DNA of 64,000 nt, taken from the NCBI GenBank assembly GCA_012729015.1, contig JAAYDY010000122.1, positions 1-64,000 of the forward strand, read 5' to 3'. Both the position numbers and the translations under genes were made by a program. Shown here in pieces: positions 53,405-61,760 of the stretch (positions are counted from its first letter, which is position 1; the number at the start of each line of letters is the position of its first letter). Origin of the DNA: Phycisphaerae bacterium (GTDB lineage Bacteria; Planctomycetota; Phycisphaerae; FEN-1346; JAACEH01). The notes under the pieces are model-generated. The model searched no databases and was not told where the DNA came from. It saw nothing but the letters and a program-made list of their open reading frames with translations.

Positions 53405-56400
53405 TTATCTCCGACACATCCATCAAGCATCGCACGACGGTCGTCGTGCTGATGATCCTGATCGCGGTCGTCGGCGCGTACAGCTACGTCACGCTGCCGC
53501 GCGAGGCCGCGCCCGACATCCAGATTCCGATCATCATCGTCACGACCACCTATCCCGGCGTCGCCCCGGGCGACATCGAGAACCTCGTCACCTACGAGAT
53601 CGAGAAGAAGCTGAAGAACCTCAGCGACGTGGACGAGATGACCTCGACCTCCACCGAGGGCGTTTCCACGGTGGCGATCAAGTTCCTGCCGAACACCGAC
53701 ATCGACGATGCGCTTCAGAAGGTCCGCGACAAGGTGGACCAGGCCAAGCCCGAGATGCCCAGCGACATCGACGAGCCGTCCATCACCGAGATCAACATCT
53801 CGGAGTTTCCAATCATGCTGCTCAACGTCCACGGCCCCGGCGGCCTGGTCATGCTCAAGGAAATCGCCGAGGACCTCCAGGACGACATCGAGAAGATTGA
53901 GGGCGTGCTCGAGGCCCAGATCACCGGCGACCTGACGCGCCAGATTCGCGTCGAGGTGGATCCGTACCGCCTGGCGGCGTACCGCATTCCGGTGTCCGAG
54001 CTGTTCGCCCGGATCGCCGCCGAGAACCAGAACGTCTCCGGCGGCACGATCGACATGCCCGACGCGAAATACTCGGCCCGCGTCGAGGGCGAGTTCGCCG
54101 ACCCGCGCGACATCTACGATCTCATCATCGATCCGCGCGACGGACGGCCCCTGTACCTCAGCGACGTGGCCGTCGTCCGCGACACGTTCGAGGACCGCAA
54201 GTCCTACTCCCGCTTCAACGGCGCCGAGAGCATCACCGTCTCGGTCGTCAAACGGGCCGGCGCCAACATCGTCGATATCGCCGACCAGGTGCGCGGCGTC
54301 GTCGCCCGGTACCGCGGGCGGCTGCCCGAGGCCATCCAGATCGACGTTTCCCTCGACCAGAGCCAGTTCGTGGACATGATGGTCGCCGACCTCGAAAACA
54401 ACATGCTCTCGGGCCTCATCCTCGTGGTTCTCGTCCTGATGATCGTCATGGGCGTCCGCAACAGCATCCTCGTGGCCCTGGCCATCCCGTTCTCGATGAT
54501 GATCACGTTCGCCATGCTGACGGCCCTGGGCATCACGATGAACATGATCGTCCTGTTCAGCCTGATCCTCGTCGTCGGCATGCTCGTCGACAACGCCATC
54601 GTCATCGTCGAGAACTGTTACCGCCACATGCAGGAAGGCATGCCGCGCGTCCAGGCCGCCATGAAGGCCACCAGCGAAGTCGCCTGGCCGGTCATCACCT
54701 CCACGCTGACGACCGTGGCGGCGTTTGTGCCGCTGCTGGCCTGGCCCGACATCATCGGCGACTTCATGAGCTACCTGCCCAAGACGGTCATCGTCGCCCT
54801 CGTGGCCTCGCTCTTCGTGGCCATGGTCATCAACCCGACGCTCTGCGCCATCTTCCTTCGCGTGCGGCGCGGCGACAACGCGCCGCCGACTTCCGCCGAC
54901 GACGCCCCGTCGTCGGGCGCCCTGGGGCAAGGCATTCTGGCCGTCTACGAACGCATCCTCTCGGTGGCCATCCGTCCGTGGGTGCGCGGCCTGATCGTGC
55001 TTGTCGGCTTCGTGCTCCTGGCGTTGTCGGCGGCAGCCTTCGTCGCGCTGAACGGCAAGGTCGAGTTCTTCCCGAGCGGCGACCCGCGCACCGCCCGCAT
55101 CAACGTCACGATGCCCGTCGGCACGCCCCTGGACGTGACCGACCAGGTCGCCCGGCGCATCGAGGAGCAGGTGCTGGCCTACCGTTACACCGACGGGGCC
55201 GACCCCGCGCACAACGTCAAGTACGTCACGACCGACGTGGGCCGCGGCGGCGGCGACATCTTCAGCGGCGGTGGCGGCGCCGACTCGCATCTGGCCGTCG
55301 TCTCGATCGAGTTCATCGACTACCTGGACCGCCGCGTGCCGTCGCGCGACACGGTCGAGAAACTGCGCGAGGCCCTCAGCGGCATGCCCGGCGTCCAGGT
55401 CCAGGTGGCCGTCGAGGAAGAAGGCCCGCCCACGGGCAAGCCCATCGAGATCGAGGTCAGCGGCGACAAGTACGAGGACCTACTGCCACTGTGCGACCGG
55501 ATCAAGAGCGTGGTGCGCGGCATCGCGGGCGTAACCGACCTGAACGACGACTACGATCCGGGCAAACCGGAGCTGCGCGTCGTCGTGGACCGCCAGCGCG
55601 CGGCGCTGATGAACCTGAGCACCGGCACGGTCGCCACGTCGATCAAGGCCGCCGTCAACGGCATGGAAGTCAGCAAATTCCGCGATGGCAACGACGACTA
55701 CGACATCGTGGTCCGCCTGCCCGAGCCCTACCGCCGTACCATCAGCGACATCGAGGCCCTGACCATCGCCGGCCCCGGCGGGCGGCCCGTGCCGCTCAGT
55801 GCTGTCGCTCGCGTCGAGTACACCTCCGGCCTGGCCGCCATCCGACGCACCGACATGCGGCGGGCCATCACCCTCACCGCCGACGTCGTCAAGGGCTACA
55901 ACAGCGCCGAGGTCCTCAAGCAGGCCATGGCCGCCCTGCACGACGTCACGCCGCCCGCCGGCTGCTACATCGCCTACCGCGGCGAGAAGGAAGACATGCA
56001 GGAGTCCGGCGACTTCCTCCTGAAGGCCGGCGTTGTCGGGCTCCTCGTCATCGCCATGATCCTCGTCAGCCAGTTCAACTCCGTCCTGCTGCCGGTCATC
56101 ATCATGCTCTCGGTGCTGCTGTCGTGGATCGGCGTCTTCTCCGGCCTCACTGTCACCGGCAAACCATTCGGCCTCATCATGACCGGCCTCGGCGTCATCT
56201 CGCTCGCCGGCATCGTCGTCAACAACGCCATCGTCCTGATCGACTACATCAACAAGCTCCGAGACCGCGGCATGGAGCCCGTCGCCGCCGTGCTCCTGGC
56301 GGGGCGCACGCGCCTGCGGCCGGTGGTGCTCACGGCCATCACCACCCTGCTCGGCCTGGCGCCGATGGCCCTCGGCTGGAACGTCGATATCCGCGGCATG

Positions 56401-56580
56401 AGCTTCAACACCAACAGCGAAAGCAGCCTCTGGTGGGGCCCCATGGCCGTCGCCGTCATCTTCGGACTGGCCGTCTCCACACTGCTGACCCTGGTCGTCG
56501 TCCCGGCCGTGTACATGATGGTGGACCGCCTGCGGAAGGGGTGGGACACCAAGCACCATGACGCCGCCCGGGACCTCTGA
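53401..56580 (+). CDS. RND efflux permease (HAE1/AcrB type)
   Basis: This 1059-residue inner-membrane pump has twelve transmembrane helices in two repeats with two large periplasmic loops. It starts TSIKHRTTVVVLMILIAVVG and shows the RND phrases VVGMLVDNAIVIVENCYRHM and GVISLAGIVVNNAIVLIDYI, each containing the Asp/Asn of the proton-relay helices. The length and layout are of the drug/hydrophobe (HAE) group rather than the metal group. The substrate is unknown. The ATG at 53401 overlaps the adaptor stop in an ATGA arrangement. A glycine-rich stretch (GRGGGDIFSGGGGAD, about 620) sits in the second periplasmic loop and is an odd insertion. Confidence 0.92.
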   Translation: MIISDTSIKHRTTVVVLMILIAVVGAYSYVTLPREAAPDIQIPIIIVTTTYPGVAPGDIENLVTYEIEKKLKNLSDVDEMTSTSTEGVSTVAIKFLPNTDIDDALQKVRDKVDQAKPEMPSDIDEPSITEINISEFPIMLLNVHGPGGLVMLKEIAEDLQDDIEKIEGVLEAQITGDLTRQIRVEVDPYRLAAYRIPVSELFARIAAENQNVSGGTIDMPDAKYSARVEGEFADPRDIYDLIIDPRDGRPLYLSDVAVVRDTFEDRKSYSRFNGAESITVSVVKRAGANIVDIADQVRGVVARYRGRLPEAIQIDVSLDQSQFVDMMVADLENNMLSGLILVVLVLMIVMGVRNSILVALAIPFSMMITFAMLTALGITMNMIVLFSLILVVGMLVDNAIVIVENCYRHMQEGMPRVQAAMKATSEVAWPVITSTLTTVAAFVPLLAWPDIIGDFMSYLPKTVIVALVASLFVAMVINPTLCAIFLRVRRGDNAPPTSADDAPSSGALGQGILAVYERILSVAIRPWVRGLIVLVGFVLLALSAAAFVALNGKVEFFPSGDPRTARINVTMPVGTPLDVTDQVARRIEEQVLAYRYTDGADPAHNVKYVTTDVGRGGGDIFSGGGGADSHLAVVSIEFIDYLDRRVPSRDTVEKLREALSGMPGVQVQVAVEEEGPPTGKPIEIEVSGDKYEDLLPLCDRIKSVVRGIAGVTDLNDDYDPGKPELRVVVDRQRAALMNLSTGTVATSIKAAVNGMEVSKFRDGNDDYDIVVRLPEPYRRTISDIEALTIAGPGGRPVPLSAVARVEYTSGLAAIRRTDMRRAITLTADVVKGYNSAEVLKQAMAALHDVTPPAGCYIAYRGEKEDMQESGDFLLKAGVVGLLVIAMILVSQFNSVLLPVIIMLSVLLSWIGVFSGLTVTGKPFGLIMTGLGVISLAGIVVNNAIVLIDYINKLRDRGMEPVAAVLLAGRTRLRPVVLTAITTLLGLAPMALGWNVDIRGMSFNTNSESSLWWGPMAVAVIFGLAVSTLLTLVVVPAVYMMVDRLRKGWDTKHHDAARDL

Positions 56581-56621
56581 CCGCAGCGACGCGCGCCGAC
56601 TTCGAATCAGGAACCGAACCC

Positions 56622-57644
56622 GTGAGACAGGTGGCACTCGGCAAGACCGGCCTGGCCGTCAGCGCGGTCGGCTTCGGCGGCATCCCCATCGGCCGCCTGA
56701 CCGACGAGCAGGCCGTGAACGTCATCACGGCCGCCATCGACGCCGGCATCACCTTCTTCGACACCGCCTACAGCTACCCCGAGAGCGAACCGCGCCTCGG
56801 CATGGCCCTGCGCCGCCGCGACCGCGACCGACTCGTCCTGGCCACCAAGGACGGCTCCACCGACGGCGCGCTGTTTGCCCGCCACGTCGAGGAAAGCCTG
56901 CGGCGACTCGGCACGGAGCACCTCGACCTCGTGCAGTTCCACAACGTGGCCGACCGCGAGACCTGGCAGGCCGTCATGGCGCCCGGCGGGCCCTACGAGG
57001 CTGCCTGCCGCCTCCGCGACCGCGGCGCCGTCCGGCATATCGGCGTCACCAGCCACAGCATCGACCTGGCTGCCGAGATGATCGACTCGGGATGCTTCGA
57101 GACCGTCCAGCTTCCCCTCAACTTTGTCGCTCCCGAGGCCGCGCCGCTGGTGGACCGCGCCGCCTCGCGCGGCGTCGGCTTCATCGCCATGAAACCCTTC
57201 GCCGGCGGCATGATCGAACACGGCGACCTCGCCTTGCGCTATCTCCAGCAGTTTCCGTCCATCGTGCCCATCCCCGGCATCGAAACGCTCGACGAGCTGG
57301 CCGCGGCCGTGCGGCTCTACGAGGCCCCGCGACCGCCCACCCTCGACGAACGACGCCGCATGGACGACCTCGCCGCCGAAATCGGCAACGTCTTCTGCCG
57401 CGCGTGCGGCTATTGCCGCGGATGCCCCCAGGAGATCGCCATCCCGATGATTCTCCGCGGGCGCAGCTTCGCGCGACGGATGCCCGCGGCCGCCGCCGAA
57501 CGGGCCCTGCGACGCCACATGGCCCGCGTCGACCGTTGCACCCAGTGCCGACAATGCGTCCGCCAGTGCCCCTACCACCTCGACGTCCCGACCCTGCTCC
57601 GCGACGCCCGAGACTGGTTCAACCAGTGGACACAGACGCTCTGA
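56622..57644 (+). CDS. Aldo/keto reductase with C-terminal ferredoxin-like domain
   Basis: This 340-residue protein has an aldo/keto-reductase barrel with Asp47, Tyr50 (FDTAYSY), Lys76 (ATKDG) and His107 (VQFHN) as the catalytic tetrad. It is followed by an Fe-S tail containing CRACGYCRGCP and CTQCRQCVRQCP, eight cysteines that suggest two [4Fe-4S] clusters. Such proteins are common in anaerobes and probably couple substrate reduction to ferredoxin-level electrons. The start is GTG 56622 after ATCAGGAACC. It follows the RND genes on the same strand but 41 bp after the permease stop, so co-transcription is possible though the functions are unrelated. Confidence 0.88.
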   Translation: MRQVALGKTGLAVSAVGFGGIPIGRLTDEQAVNVITAAIDAGITFFDTAYSYPESEPRLGMALRRRDRDRLVLATKDGSTDGALFARHVEESLRRLGTEHLDLVQFHNVADRETWQAVMAPGGPYEAACRLRDRGAVRHIGVTSHSIDLAAEMIDSGCFETVQLPLNFVAPEAAPLVDRAASRGVGFIAMKPFAGGMIEHGDLALRYLQQFPSIVPIPGIETLDELAAAVRLYEAPRPPTLDERRRMDDLAAEIGNVFCRACGYCRGCPQEIAIPMILRGRSFARRMPAAAAERALRRHMARVDRCTQCRQCVRQCPYHLDVPTLLRDARDWFNQWTQTL

Positions 57645-57709
57645 CCATGCCCTCCGCGTGTCTCGGCCCAAGGTGCCATGGCCGCTCGCGGCCATGATCC
57701 TCATCTTCA
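57645..57709. other. Short gap after the aldo/keto reductase gene
   Basis: About 65 bp with a small palindrome (GGCCGCTCGCGGCC) near 57680 that may end the transcript. No gene. Confidence 0.5.
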
Positions 57710-57911
57710 AGCCCTGAAAGGGCGGTAGTCAGTAGCCGGCGGCGTGAGCCGCCGGAAGTCGACGCCTACAGAGACACAAGCCCCGGTCAGGGGCGGTAGT
57801 ACGCAGCAGAGGCCGAGGAACTGCCGCCCCCGTTGGGGGCTCGCTTGGCGTTGCTGGAGGCTCCGGCGGCTCACGCCGCCGGCTATTGACTATCGGCCCT
57901 GTCGGGCCTCA
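57710..57911. repeat. 200-bp nested inverted-repeat element
   Basis: The 31-base arm at 57726-57756 (TAGTCAGTAGCCGGCGGCGT and continuing) is the complement of 57862-57892 with one mismatch. Inside it a second pair (GCCCCGGTCAGGGGCGG near 57780 and GCCGCCCCCGTTGGGGGC near 57823) also matches. Each arm is itself palindromic (CCGGCGGC-GTGA-GCCGCCGG). The layout resembles REP/BIME elements mobilised by RAYT-type transposases; no transposase is in the window. Flanking CCCTGAAAGGGC and GGCCCTGTCGGGCC extend the symmetry. Confidence 0.82.
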
Positions 57912-58035
57912 GGTGCTGGCGCACCAGGGCCCAACCTCGACAGCCTGAGGCCCAGGGCCATCCGCTCCAGCGAGGGACCGTCACACGTGCCAGAGTCCCC
58001 GGGCGGGCGCGCACCGGCCGCGCCTGTGTCTTGGC

Positions 58036-58064
58036 TTGAATTAGCGGCCCCGCCGTGCTATACT
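58036..58064 (+). promoter_or_regulatory. Sigma70-type promoter of the cobalamin riboswitch
   Basis: TTGAAT at 58036-58041 and TATACT at 58059-58064 are separated by 17 bases, close to the bacterial consensus. Transcription would start near 58071, just before the P1 stem of the aptamer at 58075. It is the clearest promoter in the window. Confidence 0.75.
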
Positions 58065-58074
58065 ATGTTCACTC

Positions 58075-58236
58075 GGTCACGTGTCCGTGGCCGGGTGCAG
58101 GGAAGCCGGTGCGATTCCGGCGCGAGGCCGTCACTGTGAGCGGCGACGAGGGTCACACGCGTAGCCACTGGGCCGAGAGGCCCGGGAAGGCGTGACCGGA
58201 GACCGACCCGCAAGCCAGGAACCTGCCGCTGTGACC
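58075..58236 (+). promoter_or_regulatory. Cobalamin riboswitch aptamer
   Basis: The 162-base element has the paired ends GGTCAC (58075) and GTGACC (58231-58236), the AGGGAAGCCGGTGCGATTCC segment, the GCCGTCACTGTGAGCGGCGA core, and the 3' GCAAGCCAGGAACCTGCC box. This is the conserved order of the B12 (Cbl) riboswitch. It binds adenosyl- or another cobalamin and normally represses B12 synthesis or uptake genes. Here the only downstream gene is a pseudopilin at 58396. An intrinsic terminator at 58336-58370 forms the expression platform. The family is certain; which cobalamin form it senses is not shown. Confidence 0.95.
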
Positions 58237-58335
58237 TTCACCGGACTCTGCGAGCCTGGATGCGTGAAGGGGCGTTTCTGCGATAGCCGACCGGCTGCCG
58301 ACGTCCGGGCCGCCGCTCGACGTGTTTTCGCATGG

Positions 58336-58370
58336 CCCCCGCTTGCGCGACAGGCGGGGGTTTGTCGTTT
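58336..58370 (+). terminator. Riboswitch expression-platform terminator
   Basis: CCCCCGC (58336-58342) pairs with GCGGGGG (58354-58360) across an 11-base loop and is followed by TTTGTCGTTT. It stands 100 bases after the aptamer and 26 before the likely start codon, so it can act as the regulated stop: terminator formed with cobalamin bound, read-through without it. The competing antiterminator pairing was not resolved by eye. Confidence 0.72.
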
Positions 58371-58395
58371 GGCGGGATCGACCGTTATCTCTCGT

Positions 58396-59187
58396 GTGCC
58401 TCGCGTGCGGCCGGCCGCGCGGTCGCGCGCCTTCACCATGATTGAGCTGCTGATCGTCGTGGCGATTATCGGCCTGCTGGCGGCCATCGCGCTGCCGGCG
58501 TTCGGTCACGGACGTTCCATGGCTCTGGACGTCCAGTGCCGCGCCAACCTGCGGGCCCTCGGCGCCGCGTGCCTCGGCTACGGTATGGACCATCGCGGCA
58601 TGTATCCGCCGCTGGCGTGGTGGCAGGAGCGGCCGCCACGCTACTTCTGGGGCACCAACGAGAAGTCGCCCGACTTCAGCCGCGGACTCCTGCGGCCGTA
58701 CCTCGACGCCGAGGCCGGCGATCTCGACGGCCTCTACGAGTGCCCCGAGCAGCCCTGGGGATCCTACCGGCCGCAAGGCGCCGCCGGGGCGCCCACGACC
58801 ACCTACGGCTACAATGGCTACTACCTGTCGCCGGCGGCCACCCCCGGCTGGGCCTCGTCCATCAAACACCGCCCCTGGCGCTCGCAGCACACGATCAAGG
58901 AAGCCGCCAAGGTCTTCATGCTCGCCGACACCCTCATGGTCTGGGGCGGACAGACGCCCACCAACAACTGCCTGCTCGACCCGCCGTGGACCTTCTCGCG
59001 CGGAAAGTGGCGCGAGAACCCGAATACCACCCTGTGCTTCCGCCACATGGGCCACGCCAACGTCTGCTTCGCCGACGGCCACGTCGAATCCGTCGAACCG
59101 ACCGTGCTGCTGGACGAGGAACACGCCGTCGGCTATGTGGGCGACTCCAACGCGCCGCACTACGTTCCCGACTGGGAGAAATGGTAA
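58396..59187 (+). CDS. Pseudopilin of the H-X9-DG class under a cobalamin riboswitch
   Basis: This protein of about 263 residues has a type II/IV pilin-like leader, with SRAFTMIELLIVVAIIGLLA giving the processing site before FT and the N-terminal hydrophobic helix. The body ends in a globular domain with the motif His-x9-Asp-Gly (HMGHANVCFADG), the processing-associated H-X9-DG signature of Planctomycetota. It is probably cleaved by PilD and assembled into, or exported via, a type II-like pseudopilus. Residue -1 is Ala rather than the usual Gly. The start is uncertain: GTG 58396 or GTG 58405 give leaders of normal length, both with weak ribosome sites; no ATG fits. No B12 or pilus gene is adjacent. 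Confidence 0.8.
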   Translation: MPRVRPAARSRAFTMIELLIVVAIIGLLAAIALPAFGHGRSMALDVQCRANLRALGAACLGYGMDHRGMYPPLAWWQERPPRYFWGTNEKSPDFSRGLLRPYLDAEAGDLDGLYECPEQPWGSYRPQGAAGAPTTTYGYNGYYLSPAATPGWASSIKHRPWRSQHTIKEAAKVFMLADTLMVWGGQTPTNNCLLDPPWTFSRGKWRENPNTTLCFRHMGHANVCFADGHVESVEPTVLLDEEHAVGYVGDSNAPHYVPDWEKW

Positions 59188-59537
59188 GACGCCCTCGCGC
59201 CGCGAGCCGCCGGCGCCACGGCCCGGCGGTGCATGCCTGCCAGGGACCATGCCTGTCCCGTCGAGCCGTCCGACAATGTGTTGTGTGATTCGTTGTTGCT
59301 GGGTGCCATGCCTGCCCCGTCAGGCATGGTGGCGAGGCCGCAGGCCCGGTCAACGGGAATATGTCATGTTTCCCGGTGCGCAGGCTCTCGCGCCGCCCCG
59401 TGCCGAGTTTGCTTCAAGAAGGCCGCGTCGAACTCACGATAACACTGTTGTGCCGCAAGACGCCGCGCCCGCACTATCGTCGCACCCGGGCCTCGGCGGC
59501 CGGCAAAGCCGTACCGGGGGGGACCGGGGTCGCCGTT
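59188..59537. repeat. Repeat gap with family A and a copy shared with 45.7 kb
   Basis: 59247-59329 copies 45748-45831 almost base for base, including an exact family A palindrome at 59307-59328. The rest (59340-59537) shows no gene and should hold the promoter of the HDOD gene. Confidence 0.8.
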
Positions 59538-60503
59538 GTGAAGCCAGATACTCTCAGCCTTCAGAAGCTGTTCGATGATCGTCTCGAGTTGCCGACCGTG
59601 CCTGCCGTGGCGATGGCGGTGCTGCGCATGGCGCAGAATCCGCGCGTGTCGATCGACCAGATGGCCCGCGTGATCGAGAAGGACCCTGCCCTGGCGGCGA
59701 AAGTGTTCCGCTTCGTCAACAGCAGCTACTTCGGCCTCGACAAGCCGATCAGCAGCCTCTCGCAGGCGATCGTGCGGCTGGGCATCCGGGCGACCACCGT
59801 CCTGACGCTCAGCTTCTCGCTGGTCGAGGCGAGCCAGCGCGTGGCCGACAAACGCTTCGATTTTCCGTCGTTCTGGCTGCGGTCGCTGGTGTCGGCGGTG
59901 GCCGCGCGGCGGATTGCCCACTACTCGGTCCGCGACCAGGCCGACCAGGCGTTTGTCGGGGCGCTGCTGGCCGACATCGGGTGCCCGTTCCTGTGCCGAG
60001 CCCAGCCCGAGCGGTACGCCACCGTGATGAAACGTTATCGCATGACGTCGGACGACCTGTCGGTGATCGAGTCGCGGGCCCTGGGGGTCACGCACGCCGA
60101 CGTGTCGTCGCTGCTGCTGGGCCGCTGGCACCTGTCGGAGACGCTGGTGGCGGCCGTCGGCGCCCACTGCGACCCGGCCAGCCTCGATCCGGACACGCCG
60201 CAGTTCACGATCGCCGTGGTCATCATGGCCGCCAGCCTGATCGCCGATATGCTGATCCGCGGCCCGATCGAGCAGCGCGTGGCGGCCCTGGCGGACCTGT
60301 TCCGGCGGTACTTCACACTCCAGCCGGCCCACGTCAACGTCATTCTCGGAAGCCTGCGGCCGGAGTTGCAGGACATCGCCTCGATGTTGGATCTGCGGTT
60401 GCCGCCGCTGGACGAGTTGGAGAATCAGGCCAAGACCGAGATGCTCCGCGTAGCGATGGGGGCGGCCAGGCCGCCGGCGGGCGCGGCCGTGGCCGGCGGG
60501 TAA
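59538..60503 (+). CDS. HDOD-domain protein
   Basis: This 321-residue protein is of the HDOD family, an HD-like helical domain without the full metal site, used as a regulatory module near chemotaxis, c-di-GMP or type IV pilus systems. Typical phrases are LPTVPAVAMAVLRMAQNPRV, VIEKDPALAAKVFRFVNSSY and QAIVRLGIRATTVLTLS. The HD pair is altered, so enzymatic activity is not expected. The start is uncertain: GTG 59538 gives the normal N terminus, while the frame is open to 59361. A PilZ gene follows 45 bp after its stop, which supports a c-di-GMP or envelope-regulation role. Confidence 0.87.
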   Translation: MKPDTLSLQKLFDDRLELPTVPAVAMAVLRMAQNPRVSIDQMARVIEKDPALAAKVFRFVNSSYFGLDKPISSLSQAIVRLGIRATTVLTLSFSLVEASQRVADKRFDFPSFWLRSLVSAVAARRIAHYSVRDQADQAFVGALLADIGCPFLCRAQPERYATVMKRYRMTSDDLSVIESRALGVTHADVSSLLLGRWHLSETLVAAVGAHCDPASLDPDTPQFTIAVVIMAASLIADMLIRGPIEQRVAALADLFRRYFTLQPAHVNVILGSLRPELQDIASMLDLRLPPLDELENQAKTEMLRVAMGAARPPAGAAVAGG

Positions 60504-60548
60504 GCCGCCGCGAAGTCCGGACACGATCCTTCGGGAGCTGTGCAAGCC

Positions 60549-60896
60549 ATGATCAAGACCGATAGCCGCAAGCACCAGCGCATCAAGTGCCGCGTGATCG
60601 TCGAACACGTCGGACCGACCGTGGACCTGTCGGCCGGAGGCATCCGCGTGCTGATGGCCAATCCGATCACGGAAGGGACGGAGGTCCGCCTGGCGTTCCA
60701 ACTGCCCGAGAGCGAAGAGCTGGTGCAATGCCATGGCCGCGTGGCCTATGTGGACCAGAGCCAGATCGACGCGGAGCTTCGGGAGGTGGGAATCCAGTTT
60801 CTGCGGATGATGGCCCGGCACCGACAGGCAATAGCCGAGTACGTCGATGGCCGCGCGGACGACCCCGCCCACGCGGACCAGGCCGCCGATGCCTGA
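60549..60896 (+). CDS. PilZ-domain protein
   Basis: This 115-residue protein is a stand-alone PilZ domain, a c-di-GMP receptor. The RxxxR motif is R7-KHQ-R11 and the second motif is DLSAGG at 26-31, both intact, so it should bind c-di-GMP. It lies directly after the HDOD gene on the same strand, and the two are probably one operon. The start at 60549 uses GGGAG ten bases upstream; a TTG nine bases earlier is less likely. Confidence 0.9.
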   Translation: MIKTDSRKHQRIKCRVIVEHVGPTVDLSAGGIRVLMANPITEGTEVRLAFQLPESEELVQCHGRVAYVDQSQIDAELREVGIQFLRMMARHRQAIAEYVDGRADDPAHADQAADA

Positions 60897-61314
60897 GGAG
60901 CACAGACCCCAGCAGCCGGTTGAAGAGACGCGACACAGCCGTCGTGGCAACAAGCGGCCATGGCGCCGGGAGACCTGCACGGTGTTGCGGCTGAATGATA
61001 AGTAATTACCGAAAACCAGCTTACGGGCTTGCCAAGACGTATTCAAGCAACAAACGTTGTCGAAAGCCAACGCGATCCGCATTCCCTGATACCCCAGAAT
61101 CACCAGATTAACACCGCGTTGAACGAGTCTAACGTGTTTGCGTGAAAGACCTTACGTCGTTGTTCTGGATGGCGTGGCCGAGACTTGACTCCGGCGGCAT
61201 GGGATTTGCTTTGATTAATGGGCGAGCACACGCCCTGTCGAGCGAGGGGAAACGACGAAGACCGGGCGCGGGGACAGATCGTGGTCCTGATGACCACGCA
61301 CTGAGGGGTAGTTC
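60897..61314. other. AT-richer intergenic region, no gene recognised
   Basis: From about 61000 to 61210 the sequence is clearly less GC-rich than the rest of the window (for example TGATAAGTAATTACCGAAAA). It carries no frame with a credible start. It may hold the promoter of the small exported protein at 61315. The low GC suggests a regulatory region or a piece of transferred DNA. Confidence 0.45.
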
Positions 61315-61662
61315 ATGCAACGCTGGATGTCCCTGGCTCTTGTAGTTGGACTGTGCGCACTGTCGGCAACGCCCGCAGGGGCCGAACCGATGTGCCCGCG
61401 CGGCGGCGACCGCGCCCAGACCGACGGCTGCGACGTCGCCGGCCCGACGCAGGACAGCCCCCTGCCTCTGCTGCCGCTCTGGCCAACAGTGGTGGCCCTG
61501 GGCTACATCAGCATCAGCCTCAAGGAACAGCTCCGCCGCCGCGGTCACAGCGCCGCCCCGCGCGGACGCACCTTCGACGATCTGATCACCCTGTCCGGCG
61601 CCGACCCGCACTCCCCGTCCGCCGACCCCGAACGACGACCGACCCCACACAAGGCCGGGTAG
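61315..61662 (+). CDS. Small exported or membrane protein of unknown function
   Basis: This 115-residue protein has a signal peptide (1-23, ending TPAGA), a short Cys-bearing segment (MCPRGGDRAQTDGCD), a hydrophobic stretch (about 52-68, PLPLLPLWPTVVALGYISIS) that may be a membrane helix, and a basic, Pro-rich tail. GAGGGG lies six bases before ATG 61315, so the start is good. I recognise no family and no neighbour suggests a role. Confidence 0.6.
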   Translation: MQRWMSLALVVGLCALSATPAGAEPMCPRGGDRAQTDGCDVAGPTQDSPLPLLPLWPTVVALGYISISLKEQLRRRGHSAAPRGRTFDDLITLSGADPHSPSADPERRPTPHKAG

Positions 61663-61760
61663 CCTGCCGCCTCCGAGCAATGAATGGACATGGCCGCATG
61701 GCTTGCGTCATGGCCCAGCCTGCGGCCGGACCGTGGCTCCCACCGCCGTCGGTGAGCGGG

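Noticed and set aside
2094..59328. Family A palindromes as intrinsic terminators
   Set aside because: The 8-bp stems are not followed by T runs on either strand in the copies seen.
61142..61345. Plus-strand frame of 67 codons before the small exported protein
   Set aside because: No ribosome site and it overlaps the promoter region of 61315; no recognisable feature.
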